This document shows positions 17,405 to 27,205 of a stretch of 64,000 nucleotides of DNA, piece by piece. This DNA is from Neobacillus cucumis. Lineage in GTDB: Bacteria; Bacillota; Bacilli; Bacillales; Cytobacillaceae. The DNA is taken from assembly GCF_016908975.1 (NCBI RefSeq), contig NZ_JAFBEX010000006.1, forward strand, positions 1 through 64,000, read 5' to 3'. A model generated the notes under the pieces. The model ran no database searches. It was given only the letters and a program-made list of their open reading frames with translations, and was not told the origin of the DNA. The position numbers and the translations under genes were made by a program. Position 1 is the first letter of the stretch, and each line of letters opens with the position of its first letter.

Positions 17405-19099
17405 TTATCCTTTTAACTTACGCCAAAGTGTTGAGCGATTAATGTTTAAGCGTTTTGCTGCTTTGGTTTGGTTATATTCCTCTTCTTCTAACACTTTTTC
17501 AATAATTTTCTTCTCAATATCTTCTAAGGTCCCCGTCAAAAAATCAGAAGAAATTCCTACATCTATAGATCCTTTCTGATTCAACAGACTTTCAATTAAT
17601 TCTTTTTCAATTACATAACCCTTTTCCGTGAGGACCGCATCTTTTAATAATGCTTTTAATTCCCCTAGATTACCGGGCCAATCATACTTCGCCAATAAAG
17701 CTAACCCGTCTTCTTTGATTTTAATAGCAGATGTCCCTAATGTTTGGTTAAAATGAAGAATAAATGACGTTACAAGTTCCCTTAAATCCTCTTTCCGTTC
17801 GGCCAAAGAAGGGATATAAATCCGAATGATATCATCACTATATACATCCCATGAGTGCTGTGGTTCAATCATGCCCATAATAATGGTTCTTTCTCTACCT
17901 TTTATAGTCCCAATTTTCCTCCAAAGCGCATCTCTTAATCCATCATCTAAAAGATCAATGGAATGAATATAGATGGTTTTGATATCCTTATCTATCTTTT
18001 CAAGACGGATGTCTAGTAAATCCAGTGCATTTATCGAAGCATATAAGCCGTTCCCATGTGTTTTATGGTAATGAATGTATTGAGCAATCAATTCCTTTTG
18101 GGTACCCCTTTTACCATTTAAGATAAAACAAGTGTGAGAAAGGCAGCGATCGATCATGGTTAGGCATGAATTCATGGCTTCACTTTTATGAATAATTAGT
18201 GGGGGAGCCAGCACATTGACCTTCATATTTTCTTCCGATGCAGGATTAATTTGCATGTGAGAAAATTGACAAAAAAGATAGTAAGATTCTGTTGTCGTTA
18301 TTTTCGTTTTGATTAGTTTTAATGTATCGCCATTATTATCTTTTATATAGGAGATTTCCTTTCCACTAGCATCATCCTGATTTGTATCCAATATCACTGG
18401 AATTTCTTTTATAGGTCTTGAATGGAAAGTAGTCCATTGTTCATAGACAATATCACCATTGGGGGAAAGAAGCATAAAGTCTTTTGTAGTCATCTGTAAT
18501 ACAGCCTTTAATCGCTCGATTTCGAGCTTATTATTCAACATCCACCGAGCCACCATTTTCGCTTCTTTAAATGAATCAAATATGGCTTCCCTTCCCGATT
18601 GAAGCAATATTCCTAGCAACCCCAATCTTGAGGCTGTTTCAAACGTTACGACATCTCCTATGATGAGTTGATACCCCTCTTGTTTTAACCTTGATAGTAA
18701 TGGCTCTGTTTCACTTTCATCATCAATTGTGAAAATATCTATCGGAATATCCAATAGGTCGATAATCGCCTTTGCTCCGAGAGTAATAGTTGGGAATCCA
18801 ACGATCGCCTTCTTCCTTGGAAGATCATTTGCTAGAGTGAAGACGCGAAGCATATCGTAACCAGAAACATGGACATCGATAACCGGAATGCCAACCGCTT
18901 CGCCAATCAACTCGGCAGTTCCACCACGACTGATGATGACGTCATATCCTTGTGCTTCCGCCTTTTTTGCCAAAACAACACCTTCCTGAAGATTCCCAAT
19001 CTTAATGTCTAGATCTATTTCATTCTCTTCCCCCCGGCACTCTTCTATTAAATTCTCCATAGCCGCATACGGAGCCACAAACAACGCTTTTATCTTCAT
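17405..19099 (-). CDS. PrpR-N / NtrC-like regulator with degenerate AAA+ domain
   Basis: 564 residues. Residues 1-170 are a PrpR N-terminal sensor domain (ISRGGTAELIGEAVGIPVID, VTFETASRLGL). A PAS-like region follows (about 190-290), then an NtrC-type AAA+ domain (about 310-480) and a C-terminal Fis-type HTH (NQTKAAKRLNINRSTLWRKL). The AAA+ part is eroded: the Walker A region reads LNGKRGTQKE instead of GESGTGKE, and neither GAFTGA nor a Walker B DE pair is present, although DWPGNLGELK is kept. It should not act as a sigma-54 activator. It probably senses the sugar acid or its phosphate and controls the downstream operon. Confidence 0.85.
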   Translation of the reverse strand: MKIKALFVAPYAAMENLIEECRGEENEIDLDIKIGNLQEGVVLAKKAEAQGYDVIISRGGTAELIGEAVGIPVIDVHVSGYDMLRVFTLANDLPRKKAIVGFPTITLGAKAIIDLLDIPIDIFTIDDESETEPLLSRLKQEGYQLIIGDVVTFETASRLGLLGILLQSGREAIFDSFKEAKMVARWMLNNKLEIERLKAVLQMTTKDFMLLSPNGDIVYEQWTTFHSRPIKEIPVILDTNQDDASGKEISYIKDNNGDTLKLIKTKITTTESYYLFCQFSHMQINPASEENMKVNVLAPPLIIHKSEAMNSCLTMIDRCLSHTCFILNGKRGTQKELIAQYIHYHKTHGNGLYASINALDLLDIRLEKIDKDIKTIYIHSIDLLDDGLRDALWRKIGTIKGRERTIIMGMIEPQHSWDVYSDDIIRIYIPSLAERKEDLRELVTSFILHFNQTLGTSAIKIKEDGLALLAKYDWPGNLGELKALLKDAVLTEKGYVIEKELIESLLNQKGSIDVGISSDFLTGTLEDIEKKIIEKVLEEEEYNQTKAAKRLNINRSTLWRKLKG

Positions 19100-19162
19100 T
19101 CATACCACACCTATATCCTTTAAATTCTAGTCTAGTCATAGCATAAGTCGAAGGGGATTGCA

Positions 19163-19217
19163 AAATCAAGGGGACGGTTCTAGTGATTCCGAATCACTAG
19201 AACCGTCCCCTTGATTT
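19163..19217. repeat. GGGGACGGTTCT palindrome, full copy
   Basis: A perfect palindrome with 27-bp arms around one central base (19190): AAATCAAGGGGACGGTTC ... GAACCGTCCCCTTGATTT. Full or half copies occur at 13711, 28552, 35779 and 38125. The form recalls REP sequences moved by RAYT transposases; no such gene is in the window. Confidence 0.85.
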
Positions 19218-19258
19218 ATTCCCTTTTCTTTTTTTCTTCTTTTAAAATTTCTTGAGCC
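19217..19258 (-). pseudogene. SinI-like 3' remnant
   Basis: Minus-strand frame QEILKEEKKKRE-stop. The DNA (TTCCCTTTTCTTTTTTTCTT) matches the 3' part of the SinI-like gene at 750-896. It abuts the palindrome at 19163-19217, as if the rest had been replaced. Confidence 0.45.
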
Positions 19259-19296
19259 TTCAATCCTTATATCGCTTTACCTATTCAGGAAAGCAT

Positions 19297-19443
19297 ATGC
19301 AGGCATTACGAGATAGAAGCAGCTGGATAGAACCTTATCCAGATAAACACCTTTCTTATGTAGTTTGGTGGACAGAAATGGTGAAGGGTGTTTCATGGGA
19401 AGAGGCATTCAGGAGATACAACCATTATATTCAGAATGGTTAA
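19297..19443 (+). CDS. Small hypothetical protein
   Basis: 48 residues starting MQALRDRSSWIEPYPDKH, with the C-terminal SWEEAFRRYNHYIQNG. The AGGAAAG site before the ATG is acceptable. The amino-acid mix looks like a real protein (Trp-rich, amphipathic), but I do not recognise the family and it may be a fragment. Confidence 0.4.
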   Translation: MQALRDRSSWIEPYPDKHLSYVVWWTEMVKGVSWEEAFRRYNHYIQNG

Positions 19444-19500
19444 CGTGGCAGGTTTGTTAAAGGTGCATGGTGTCACCCCGTGTGCCTTTCATGGAAATAA

Positions 19501-19532
19501 AAAACCAGCCCTTTCAGGGACTGGTTTTGACT
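19501..19532 (-). terminator. Terminator of the cupredoxin gene
   Basis: AAAACCAGTCCC-tgaaa-GGGCTGGTTTTTT on the minus strand. Confidence 0.8.
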
Positions 19533-19590
19533 AATTTTTACCGAAAATGGTAAATATAGGATTATTTTTCCAAACTCTTTTGATCTAAAA

Positions 19591-20052
19591 CTATTCTACA
19601 ATTAATTTTCCTGTCATTTTAGAATGTCCTGGTCCACACATTATAGAACAGTGGTATTCAAATGTACCTGTTTTATTGGCAATAAATTCAGCACTTTTAT
19701 TTCCTTGGATGTTTACATTGAAAGCTGGAAGAGCAAAGCCATGCCCACCATCATCACTTTGAAGAGTAATTCTTACCTTATCTCCTTTTTTAACATGGAT
19801 TTCTTTTTTATCATATTCAAAATCCTTTGCCATTACCTTAATATCAACTACTTTTCCTGTTGCTGCTGTTGCTGCATTTTTTGTAGCTTCTTTTGGTGAA
19901 GCCGAAGTTTTGGATGTTTGTGCTGTATGATCTGACTTTTTGCTAGGTGTTGTTGTTGAATTTGAAGAAGTAGTTGTAGAGTTACCACATGCACTTAACA
20001 TCATTACTATTAAAGTGACCACTGTAAATAAAAATCCCATTCTCTTTTTCAT
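19591..20052 (-). CDS. Cupredoxin lipoprotein with CuA-like site
   Basis: 153 residues: a lipoprotein signal peptide (lipobox LSAC at about residue 22), a Ser/Thr/Lys/Ala-rich linker to about residue 65, then a cupredoxin domain. The metal ligands look complete for a binuclear CuA or related site: GHGF near residue 108, then HCSIMCGPGHSKM (C-x3-C, His, Met) as in cytochrome oxidase subunit II. It should sit on the outer face of the membrane and bind copper for electron transfer or oxidase assembly. It has its own terminator and no oxidase gene beside it. Confidence 0.88.
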   Translation of the reverse strand: MKKRMGFLFTVVTLIVMMLSACGNSTTTSSNSTTTPSKKSDHTAQTSKTSASPKEATKNAATAATGKVVDIKVMAKDFEYDKKEIHVKKGDKVRITLQSDDGGHGFALPAFNVNIQGNKSAEFIANKTGTFEYHCSIMCGPGHSKMTGKLIVE

Positions 20053-20406
20053 AGTAAGATTTCTCCTCTCAAATTTTATTACTATTAAAACTTAACAGAT
20101 ATTCCCACAACAAAAATTAAGGCTATCTAAAATTACTATTAATTAATTATTAATTTCATTTAGATAAACGTAGGAAAATCATGACTTTAGCAACGGGCAT
20201 TGTTAAGCTACCGTATTTAGACTAGCAATAACGAAGGTCACCTCTTTTTTATTCAACTATTGTTGAGTTCACCATTTGTTTAAGTTTAGAAGACATGCTC
20301 ATAAACAGGTTATTAACGTATAGTGTTGATAACTACCTTTTTAAGAGTGATGTGTTTTGTCCTACTATCATAATCCGTATTTGAACTACTTCATTAACAG
20401 TTATAA
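20053..20406. other. Intergenic, nothing recognised
   Basis: AT-rich gap upstream of the cupredoxin gene. The promoter of that gene must lie here but I cannot place it securely. Confidence 0.5.
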
Positions 20407-20529
20407 CAATTGTATGATGCTCCTATTATAACGGGGAAAATTGCACTATCTCATCTTTACGAGTTTCCTGATTACTACAAAAGATTAAGGGGGCTCGAGG
20501 AAGAAGCAAAAGCCTATTGGAACAAATGA
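20407..20529 (+). pseudogene. C-terminal remnant resembling DUF5661
   Basis: An open frame without a start reads YDAPIITGKIALSHLYEFPD and on to EEEAKAYWNK-stop. This matches my memory of the C-terminus of DUF5661 proteins (DDP..TGKIALAHLNEFPDYY). The N-terminal half is gone. Confidence 0.5.
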
Positions 20530-20662
20530 TTGATTACAATGCCAAAAATATAAGAGATCTACACCACTTGGTTACCTTCCAACATGTTTTCATATTAGTA
20601 GAAATATATATATAATGTTTCAAGTCTTTAATCTACCAGGGAATCGTAAGAGGGGGAAAGAG

Positions 20663-21781
20663 ATGTTATATACAGATGAGTTTTTGGAGAAGTTACGGAT
20701 GGAAGGCGATCCAGTACCAGACCGAATAATTGAAGAATTGTTCAAGAACTGTCAGGTTGGCTCCGTAAATGGTTTGTTGAAGCAATTAATGTACAATGAC
20801 CAAGAGTATCCGGAAGAGCTGCCAGATACGATAGAATTTTGGCTCAAGGAAACAGCTTATTGCCCAGAAGACGTGGACTTGGCAAGAATAAGAAATGCAA
20901 CAAATTTATTTCAGGAACATGGCATTGCCATCACCTTCTTATTATCAACATCCTCACTTGTGAATTGTTACGCAGCACGTAAAGGTGTGAAGGTCCTTAC
21001 ATTCAGTTACCGTTTAGGTCAAAATGCATACCGCAGGATAGCAGAAACTGGGCAATTTGTTCTTCATGTCATGGCGCCAGGCGGACTTGAACCCAGGGGA
21101 CAAGGAATCAAAGCCATTCAAAAAGTCCGCTTAATGCATTCAGCCATTCGGAATTTGGTTCAAAAGACCGGCAGATGGGATGAGAAAGAGAATGGCATCC
21201 CTATCTGTCAGGAGGATCTGCTTGGTACCCTATTAACCTTTTCCATTGTTATCATAGATGGACTTCGTCATTTAGGTATGAAAGTAACAGAAAAACAGGC
21301 GGAAGATTACCTGTACTTTTGGAAAGTTGTTGGAGCCATGCTAGGAGTTCGGAAGGATATTCTCCCAGAAACCACGGAAGAAGCAATTCAGTTGGAAAAA
21401 ATGATTAAAAAAAGACATCATGGACCTTCTCCTGAAGGCATTCAGATGACCCGTGCACTACTTGAGTTTCATGCAGGCCTCATTCCCGGCCAGATGTTTG
21501 ACAACATAATCCCTGCCCTAATTCGGGAAACCGTAGGAGACGAAATAGCAGACTGGATGGATGTCCCGCACTCCAATTGGCAAAACCTTATGAAATACAA
21601 AGAGCTAATGGGTTTTTTTCTTGATTCGGATTATACGGGCTTTTTTGGAAGTATGGTCAATCGGCTTGGATTAGCGTTAATTAAGCGCCAGTCACTTGCC
21701 ATGACCGATTATGAATATACCCCATTTCTTATACCAACCGAACTGCGGAAGTTATGGGGGATTGAGGAAAAAATAGTATAA
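20663..21781 (+). CDS. MpaB/DUF2236-family oxygenase
   Basis: A 372-residue soluble protein of the oxygenase MpaB family (DUF2236, related to the rubber oxygenase Lcp). RGQGIKAIQKVRLMHSAIR contains the conserved R-x3-H haem-binding region, followed by a helical C-terminal half (MTRALLEFHAG, LMGFFLDSDY). Start MLYTDEFLEKL has AGGGGGAAAG upstream; an earlier ATG 16 codons away lacks a site. Substrate unknown. It stands alone. Confidence 0.82.
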   Translation: MLYTDEFLEKLRMEGDPVPDRIIEELFKNCQVGSVNGLLKQLMYNDQEYPEELPDTIEFWLKETAYCPEDVDLARIRNATNLFQEHGIAITFLLSTSSLVNCYAARKGVKVLTFSYRLGQNAYRRIAETGQFVLHVMAPGGLEPRGQGIKAIQKVRLMHSAIRNLVQKTGRWDEKENGIPICQEDLLGTLLTFSIVIIDGLRHLGMKVTEKQAEDYLYFWKVVGAMLGVRKDILPETTEEAIQLEKMIKKRHHGPSPEGIQMTRALLEFHAGLIPGQMFDNIIPALIRETVGDEIADWMDVPHSNWQNLMKYKELMGFFLDSDYTGFFGSMVNRLGLALIKRQSLAMTDYEYTPFLIPTELRKLWGIEEKIV

Positions 21782-21792
21782 CAATAAAACAA

Positions 21793-21824
21793 TACGGGAT
21801 TATGTGTAAATTACATAATCCCCC
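21793..21824. terminator. Hairpin after the MpaB-like gene
   Basis: GGGATTATGT-gtaaatt-ACATAATCCC with only a weak T-run (CCTATTCC). Probably the gene's terminator. Confidence 0.5.
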
Positions 21825-22008
21825 TATTCCTCCTTGAATCATTAAGAAAGACCGTCATCCTTTTGCGTTAAAGGGCTGATGACATCCCTAATAAAAGGAT
21901 AGAATTGAATAGAAGGCAGGACTTTTATGAGGATAGTAATGTTGCAGAAAAATATAGTGGATCGGTTGTTAACTTGAAAGATTCCGTTTATTGGATAATA
22001 ATAATTAT

Positions 22009-23520
22009 TTAAATTTCAATCCCGCTTTTTGAAATAACGATGTCCCACATTTTACTGTGTAAGTCATAGTGACTCAAACCCGGATACAATTTTTTAAGAT
22101 ACTTTTCTATCACGATGCTATTAATTAGATATTCATTGTGACCTTCATCCCATTGCTGAGGATGAATGACATGATATCCAATAGGGTTTAATATTCGTTT
22201 TGTTTTTTGATGTTTGGCGGCTAGAAGGCAAACCATCCACCAATCCCACGCCGGCTGCCCCATGCAGAGCCCATCATCCTCAAATATTTTGATCAAATTT
22301 TTATTAAAAAAGAAATAATCAACCCCATTACTCATGTTTCCATAGGAATCATTAATATGGTTGACATCGATTCGATGACCATATACCAGACTATCCAGTG
22401 CTTGTTCATAAATCACGTTTACTAAATCTGGCTTTGCATTTTTAAAATGAATATCTGAATTGATAATTCCGACAACTGTATAATCGGAACTTTCCAGAAC
22501 CTTCATTAAATCATATATATAGATGTATGGTTTACCATAGTTCCCCTTAGCACTTCTGTCTGCAATATGGAACTTGATTTCAGGAAAATGTGGTTTCAGT
22601 TTTTCTACTTCCTCTTTTGTATTTACAGACACCACATCAAAACCGCTTTCTAACCATGTCCTTATGGCGTTTCTTTGGACTTCAATTCGATTAGGCCCTA
22701 TGGATGTAACAACTAAGATGGATTTTAAATTGCCAGGTTTTGATTTTAAAGGATTTTCCTGGCCAGGATATTCAATTCCCCTTTTGGAAATAACAATCTT
22801 CCACATTTTACTGTTTAATTCGTTTTTAGTTGCGTTCGGATACATTTTCTGAAGATATTTTTTAAACACAATACTCTCAATCAAATATTGGTTAAGGGAT
22901 TCATACCACTCCTGTGGATGAATTTGATGCAATACAATCTTGCTCAACATCCGCTTTGTCGTTTTGTTATTGGCAGCTGCCACACAGACCATCCACCAGT
23001 CCCAAGCAGGTTGTCCCATACAAAGTCCTTCGTCTTTATAAATGGAAATTAAGTTTTTATCAAAAAAGAAATAATCAACCCCATTGCTTAGGGTTCCATC
23101 GTTGTCATCAAGATGGTTAACATCAAGCCTGTGACCGTAAACAAGGCTGTCCAGTGCTTCTTTGTATATAAAATCTATGAAATCATTCTTTACGCCTTTA
23201 AAGTGGATGTCTGAATTGATGATTCCGACAATCTTGTAGTCTGTACGATCCAGGTAGCGCATGAAATCATAGATATACACATATGGTTTTCCATACCTTT
23301 CCTTCGCACTTCTCTCGACGACATGAAACTGGATATGCGGGAAATGTTGTTGAAGAATGGCAGCCTCTTCCTTTGTATTTAATGAAACTACTGAAAAGCC
23401 CAGCTTTAGCCATGTAGCAATTGCCATCTGTTGTATATCAATTCTATTAGGTGAAATAGAAGTAGCAAGCAAGATTTTTTTGGATGGATTATGATAATAC
23501 GGCACTGTTTTGTAAGTCAT
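22009..23520 (-). CDS. Internally duplicated glycosyltransferase-like protein
   Basis: 503 residues made of two clearly homologous halves (about 10-245 and 255-500). Each starts KKILLATSISPNRIDIQ or KSILVVTSIGPNRIEVQ, contains VGIINSDIHFK (a possible D-x-H metal/sugar-nucleotide motif), SLVYGHR(L/I)DVNH, GVDYFFF and GQPAWDWWMVC. I do not know a named family; the alpha/beta pattern and operon suggest a GT-A type transferase using GDP-sugars. Start MTYKTVPYYH is fixed by AGGAGGAAAATT upstream. It follows manC by 13 nt. Confidence 0.65.
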   Translation of the reverse strand: MTYKTVPYYHNPSKKILLATSISPNRIDIQQMAIATWLKLGFSVVSLNTKEEAAILQQHFPHIQFHVVERSAKERYGKPYVYIYDFMRYLDRTDYKIVGIINSDIHFKGVKNDFIDFIYKEALDSLVYGHRLDVNHLDDNDGTLSNGVDYFFFDKNLISIYKDEGLCMGQPAWDWWMVCVAAANNKTTKRMLSKIVLHQIHPQEWYESLNQYLIESIVFKKYLQKMYPNATKNELNSKMWKIVISKRGIEYPGQENPLKSKPGNLKSILVVTSIGPNRIEVQRNAIRTWLESGFDVVSVNTKEEVEKLKPHFPEIKFHIADRSAKGNYGKPYIYIYDLMKVLESSDYTVVGIINSDIHFKNAKPDLVNVIYEQALDSLVYGHRIDVNHINDSYGNMSNGVDYFFFNKNLIKIFEDDGLCMGQPAWDWWMVCLLAAKHQKTKRILNPIGYHVIHPQQWDEGHNEYLINSIVIEKYLKKLYPGLSHYDLHSKMWDIVISKSGIEI

Positions 23521-23533
23521 CGTAATTTTCCTC

Positions 23534-24592
23534 CTATAAAAATTTCTCGTACCCGCTTTTCTTAAGCATCGCGACAAGATCCTTGACTTCCTGTGCCCTT
23601 TCTTTCTTACAAACCAAAATAATCCCTTCCGTCTCAATAATGATAATATCCTTGAGTCCTATCGTTGTTATGAAGCTATCCAAACTATAAATAGTAGAAT
23701 TTTCAGTATCGATACCTAGATGGTTCCCAATGACTGAGTTATGATGTTCATCTGTCCCGGCCAGAATGGATATAGCATCTAAGCTTCCGATATCAAACCA
23801 ATCAAAATATCCTTTAACGACATGAAGGTTTTGAAATTTTTCAAGGAAGGCATAATCAAAGGAAATATCCTCTAATTGGCTGTAGGCTGCTTCAATATTA
23901 GTTGAAAGATCATTACTGGTCAGAGCATTAGTCAAACTTTCGTAGTGTTTGGGCATGATATGTTTAATTCCCGCTATTAACGACTCCAATTGTCCGGCCA
24001 CGATACCGCTATTCCATAAATATTGATTTGTTTTGATATAATCATTTGCCGTTTCTAAATCTGGTTTCTCCTTAAATTGAACAACCTTTGAAATTCCCTT
24101 TTCATCCTCGGAATCTATTTGAATATATCCAAATCCGGTGGCAGGATAAGTTGGGTTTACCCCAATAATCATCATTTTTCCCCTGCATTCAGCTTCCTGA
24201 TAGACCTGATTGATGGCATTTAAATAGGCGGCCTTATTCCTTACAAAACTATCCGCAGGAATAAAACAAACAACCCCTTTACCAAATTTTTTTTCTAAAA
24301 AGAGACTTGCGTAGGAAATGCACGCTGCTGTGTTTTTTTTTAATGGCTCAATAATGATATTTGATACGGGAATTAACCCGTTAACATCTTCCTCAGTAAG
24401 CTGTAAGTAATCTTTATTTGTAATAACAAAGCAATTTTCAGATGGAATCACTTCACATATTCGTTCAATTGTTTGGACAAGGAAGGATTTCTTGCCATCC
24501 AGGTTTATAAACTGTTTTGGTTTATGTTCTTTGGAGAGAGGCCAGAGCCTTGTCCCCGAACCCCCCGCCATAATTACGGCATATTTTTCCAA
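23534..24592 (-). CDS. manC: Mannose-1-phosphate guanylyltransferase
   Basis: 352 residues making GDP-mannose from mannose 1-phosphate and GTP. The nucleotide loop MAGGSGTRLWPLSKEHKPKQ is intact, with IIEPLKKNTAACI, FGYIQ and FKEKPD further on; DWFDIGSLD is also typical. It is the single-domain form, without the C-terminal isomerase domain. Third gene of gmd-fcl-manC-transferase. Confidence 0.95.
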   Translation of the reverse strand: MEKYAVIMAGGSGTRLWPLSKEHKPKQFINLDGKKSFLVQTIERICEVIPSENCFVITNKDYLQLTEEDVNGLIPVSNIIIEPLKKNTAACISYASLFLEKKFGKGVVCFIPADSFVRNKAAYLNAINQVYQEAECRGKMMIIGVNPTYPATGFGYIQIDSEDEKGISKVVQFKEKPDLETANDYIKTNQYLWNSGIVAGQLESLIAGIKHIMPKHYESLTNALTSNDLSTNIEAAYSQLEDISFDYAFLEKFQNLHVVKGYFDWFDIGSLDAISILAGTDEHHNSVIGNHLGIDTENSTIYSLDSFITTIGLKDIIIIETEGIILVCKKERAQEVKDLVAMLKKSGYEKFL

Positions 24593-24624
24593 TTAACACA
24601 CTCCTTTTTATAGACTTATAAAGT

Positions 24625-25557
24625 TTAAGATTGTTTAGTCTTAAGGTAAGATTCATAGGTTAATTTAAGACCCTCTTCTAAACTGATCCTCGGTTTCCAA
24701 CCCATGTTTGCTATCTTTGTGACATCTAATAATTTCCTGGGTGTTCCATCCGGTTTGCTTGCATCAAACACAATCTTGCCTTTATAATCAACGATTCTTC
24801 TAATCATCTCCGCAACGTTGCGAATACTTAAATCCAATCCAGTTCCAATATTTATGTGTTCGACTCCATCATAGTTTTTCATTAAGAATACGCAAGCCTC
24901 TGCCAAGTCATCTGCATACAAAAATTCTCGAAGAGGGCTCCCTGTTCCCCATAATTCAACATAAGGATCATTGAATTTTTTGGCAGCCTCCATTTTGGAA
25001 ATAATGGCTGGAAGGACATGTGAATCATCTGAATCAAATCGATCGTTTGGACCATAAAGATTAGTGGGCATTGCGCTAATAAAGTTGGATCCATACTGTT
25101 CCTTATAGTATCGGCACATTTTTAGTCCAGCAATTTTTGCAAGTGCGTACGCCTCATTTGTTGGCTCCAGCGGTCCTGTTAATAAATATTCTTCTTTAAT
25201 TGGCTGTGGGCAATGCTTGGGATAAATACAAGAACTCCCCAAGAATAAAAGCTTCTTTATGTTATGGTTAAAGGCGCTCTTGATTACATTGCATTCGATA
25301 AGCAGATTTTCCATAATAAAGTCAGCAGGATAAGCATTATTTGCACCGATGCCGCCCACTTTGGCGGCTGCCAAAAAAACATATTCAATATTTTCTTCTG
25401 AAAAAAACCTTTCAACTGCTTCCTGGTTAGTTAAATCAAGCTCTTTATGCGTTTTACTAATGATATTATGATAACCATGCTTGTTAAGAATTCTTATAAT
25501 GGCTGACCCGACAAGACCAGTATGCCCTGCCACATAAATACGGCTATTCGTTTCCAC
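24625..25557 (-). CDS. fcl: GDP-L-fucose synthase
   Basis: 310 residues, extended SDR fold. Nucleotide motif [10 protein letters not shown], the catalytic triad Ser in [10 protein letters not shown] and Tyr-x3-Lys in [12 protein letters not shown], and PTNLYGPND. It converts GDP-4-keto-6-deoxymannose to GDP-L-fucose. It lies 32 nt downstream of gmd. Confidence 0.95.
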   Translation of the reverse strand: METNSRIYVAGHTGLVGSAIIRILNKHGYHNIISKTHKELDLTNQEAVERFFSEENIEYVFLAAAKVGGIGANNAYPADFIMENLLIECNVIKSAFNHNIKKLLFLGSSCIYPKHCPQPIKEEYLLTGPLEPTNEAYALAKIAGLKMCRYYKEQYGSNFISAMPTNLYGPNDRFDSDDSHVLPAIISKMEAAKKFNDPYVELWGTGSPLREFLYADDLAEACVFLMKNYDGVEHINIGTGLDLSIRNVAEMIRRIVDYKGKIVFDASKPDGTPRKLLDVTKIANMGWKPRISLEEGLKLTYESYLKTKQS

Positions 25558-25589
25558 TTTTTTTAACCCCCTTTGCTATACATGATGGG

Positions 25590-26606
25590 TTAACCATTTA
25601 GATCACTTTTTACCATCATTTCAACAAGTTGTTTAAAAGAAACTTGTTGCACCCAGCCAAGTTTGTTTTTTGCCTTCGCAGGATCTCCTAACAGTAAATC
25701 GACTTCGCTTGGTCTAAAGTACTCACTGCTAATCGCAATCAATTCTTTCCCAGTATCTGCATCGATCCCTTTCTCATCTAATCCATCACCTGACCAAATT
25801 AAATTTATCCCCGCATAATTAAAGGCAAGTTCACAAAATTCCCTTACTGTATGGGTTTCGCCAGTTGCAATCACATAGTCATCCGGTTGATCCTGCTGAA
25901 GCATTAACCACATGGCTTCCACATAATCTCCCGCAAAACCCCAGTCCCTTTTGGCATTTAAATTTCCTAAAATGAGTTTTTCCTGTTTACCTTTGATAAT
26001 ATTTGCAATACCAGTAGTTATTTTTCTGGTTACAAAAGTTTCACCTCTTCTAGGTGATTCATGATTAAATAGAATCCCGTTACAGGCGAATAGATCATAC
26101 GCTTCTCTATAGTTCACTGTAATCCAGTACGCATAAAGCTTTGCTACTGCATAAGGGCTTCTTGGGTAAAAGGGTGTGTTTTCATTCTGAGGAATCTCTC
26201 TGACCATGCCATATAGTTCACTGGATGAAGCTTGGTAAAATCTAATCTTCGGATTCACTTCTTTAATGCATTCTAAGATTCTTAACGTACCCATCGCATT
26301 AACATCAGAGGTATATTGGGGAATATCAAAGGAAACACGTACATGACTCTGTGCTCCCAAATTATAAAATTCATCAGGTTGAATGACGTAAATTAATTTA
26401 CTTATACTATTTGAATCATTTAAATCTCCGTAATGGAGAAACAGCTTATCCTGTTCATGGCGTTTCAATAAATGATCAATTCTCTCGGTGTTAAGGGAGC
26501 TACTCCTGCGAATAATGCCATGAACTTCATACCCTTTTTTAAGAAGAAACTCCGTTAAATACGATCCATCTTGACCGGTAATACCCGTAATTATTGCCTT
26601 TTTCAA
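25590..26606 (-). CDS. gmd: GDP-mannose 4,6-dehydratase
   Basis: 338 residues, extended [22 protein letters not shown] at the N-terminus, QASSSELYG with the Thr/Ser-Glu catalytic pair, and [12 protein letters not shown] with the Tyr-x3-Lys. It makes GDP-4-keto-6-deoxy-D-mannose. As first gene it sets up the GDP-fucose pathway used by the duplicated transferase, pointing to a fucosylated surface glycan or spore sugar. Confidence 0.96.
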   Translation of the reverse strand: MKKAIITGITGQDGSYLTEFLLKKGYEVHGIIRRSSSLNTERIDHLLKRHEQDKLFLHYGDLNDSNSISKLIYVIQPDEFYNLGAQSHVRVSFDIPQYTSDVNAMGTLRILECIKEVNPKIRFYQASSSELYGMVREIPQNENTPFYPRSPYAVAKLYAYWITVNYREAYDLFACNGILFNHESPRRGETFVTRKITTGIANIIKGKQEKLILGNLNAKRDWGFAGDYVEAMWLMLQQDQPDDYVIATGETHTVREFCELAFNYAGINLIWSGDGLDEKGIDADTGKELIAISSEYFRPSEVDLLLGDPAKAKNKLGWVQQVSFKQLVEMMVKSDLNG

Positions 26607-26716
26607 TTTGTCAGCACCCCACTTCCAATTAATCGTTAAATTATCTTATTCCGCTTTTTTCCTATCGCTTGTACGAATGTCCACTTTTTTCCTATATACT
26701 CACACTGAGCAAATAT

Positions 26717-26754
26717 CAAAAAAGCACCTCTCCCACTATCCAGAGAAAGGTGCT
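26717..26754 (-). terminator. Terminator-like hairpin
   Basis: Minus strand AGCACCT ... AGGTGCTTTTTTG. It would stop transcription coming from the DUF4230 remnant before the gmd operon. Confidence 0.6.
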
Positions 26755-26763
26755 GCTACTATT

Positions 26764-26822
26764 TTTTAGAAAAACCTCATTTACTTATGGTACGTTCACT
26801 ACAATGAATCCTAAATGAGGTT
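26764..26822. repeat. T-element, solitary copy with long outer stem
   Basis: AGAAAAACCTCATTTA ... TAAATGAGGTTTTCTT encloses GGTACGTTCACTACAA. The outer stem is 15 bp or so, with a different sequence from the GCCC/GGGC stem of the 43846 copy, so the pairing rather than the sequence is kept. Confidence 0.7.
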
Positions 26823-26931
26823 TTCTTGGATTTATGCTAAAAAGCACCCTTTTTATCAAAAACCGTCATCTATGGTTTTCATCTTACTTCCTTTTAAAAT
26901 AAGAATTCTTATCCTTAATCAAGTAACCAGC

Positions 26932-27128
26932 GAAATTAAAATAAGCGGAGATTATCCGTTTAAATGTAGCGTGGGAGCTCATTTCGGGGTAAATAAACGG
27001 AGGATTTCCGGTTATGCCAAGCAAAATTCCCTATTTTCGCATTTTTCGAGTCAATAAGCGGAATCTCTCCGTCTATTTAAGTTATTTTAAATGCTAATTG
27101 CTAATTAAGCGGAATTTTTCCGTCTATC
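26932..27128. repeat. R-element copy
   Basis: Four GCGGA/TCCGC palindromes in the same order and spacing as at 11188-11392. The preceding AAGTAACC-AGCGAAATTAA matches the flank of the inverted copy at 36895-37100, so the unit extends beyond the palindromes. Confidence 0.75.
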
Positions 27129-27205
27129 AGATAAAGAGAATTAGGGAGGTTTCAAATCCCCCAAACCATTACATTAGTTTGAGGGAGAATCTTATAAACC
27201 ACTTA

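Noticed and set aside
19624..19899. A 91-codon plus-strand gene ending in a Cys run
   Set aside because: Antisense to the cupredoxin gene; its Cys run is the complement of the Ala/Thr-rich linker codons.
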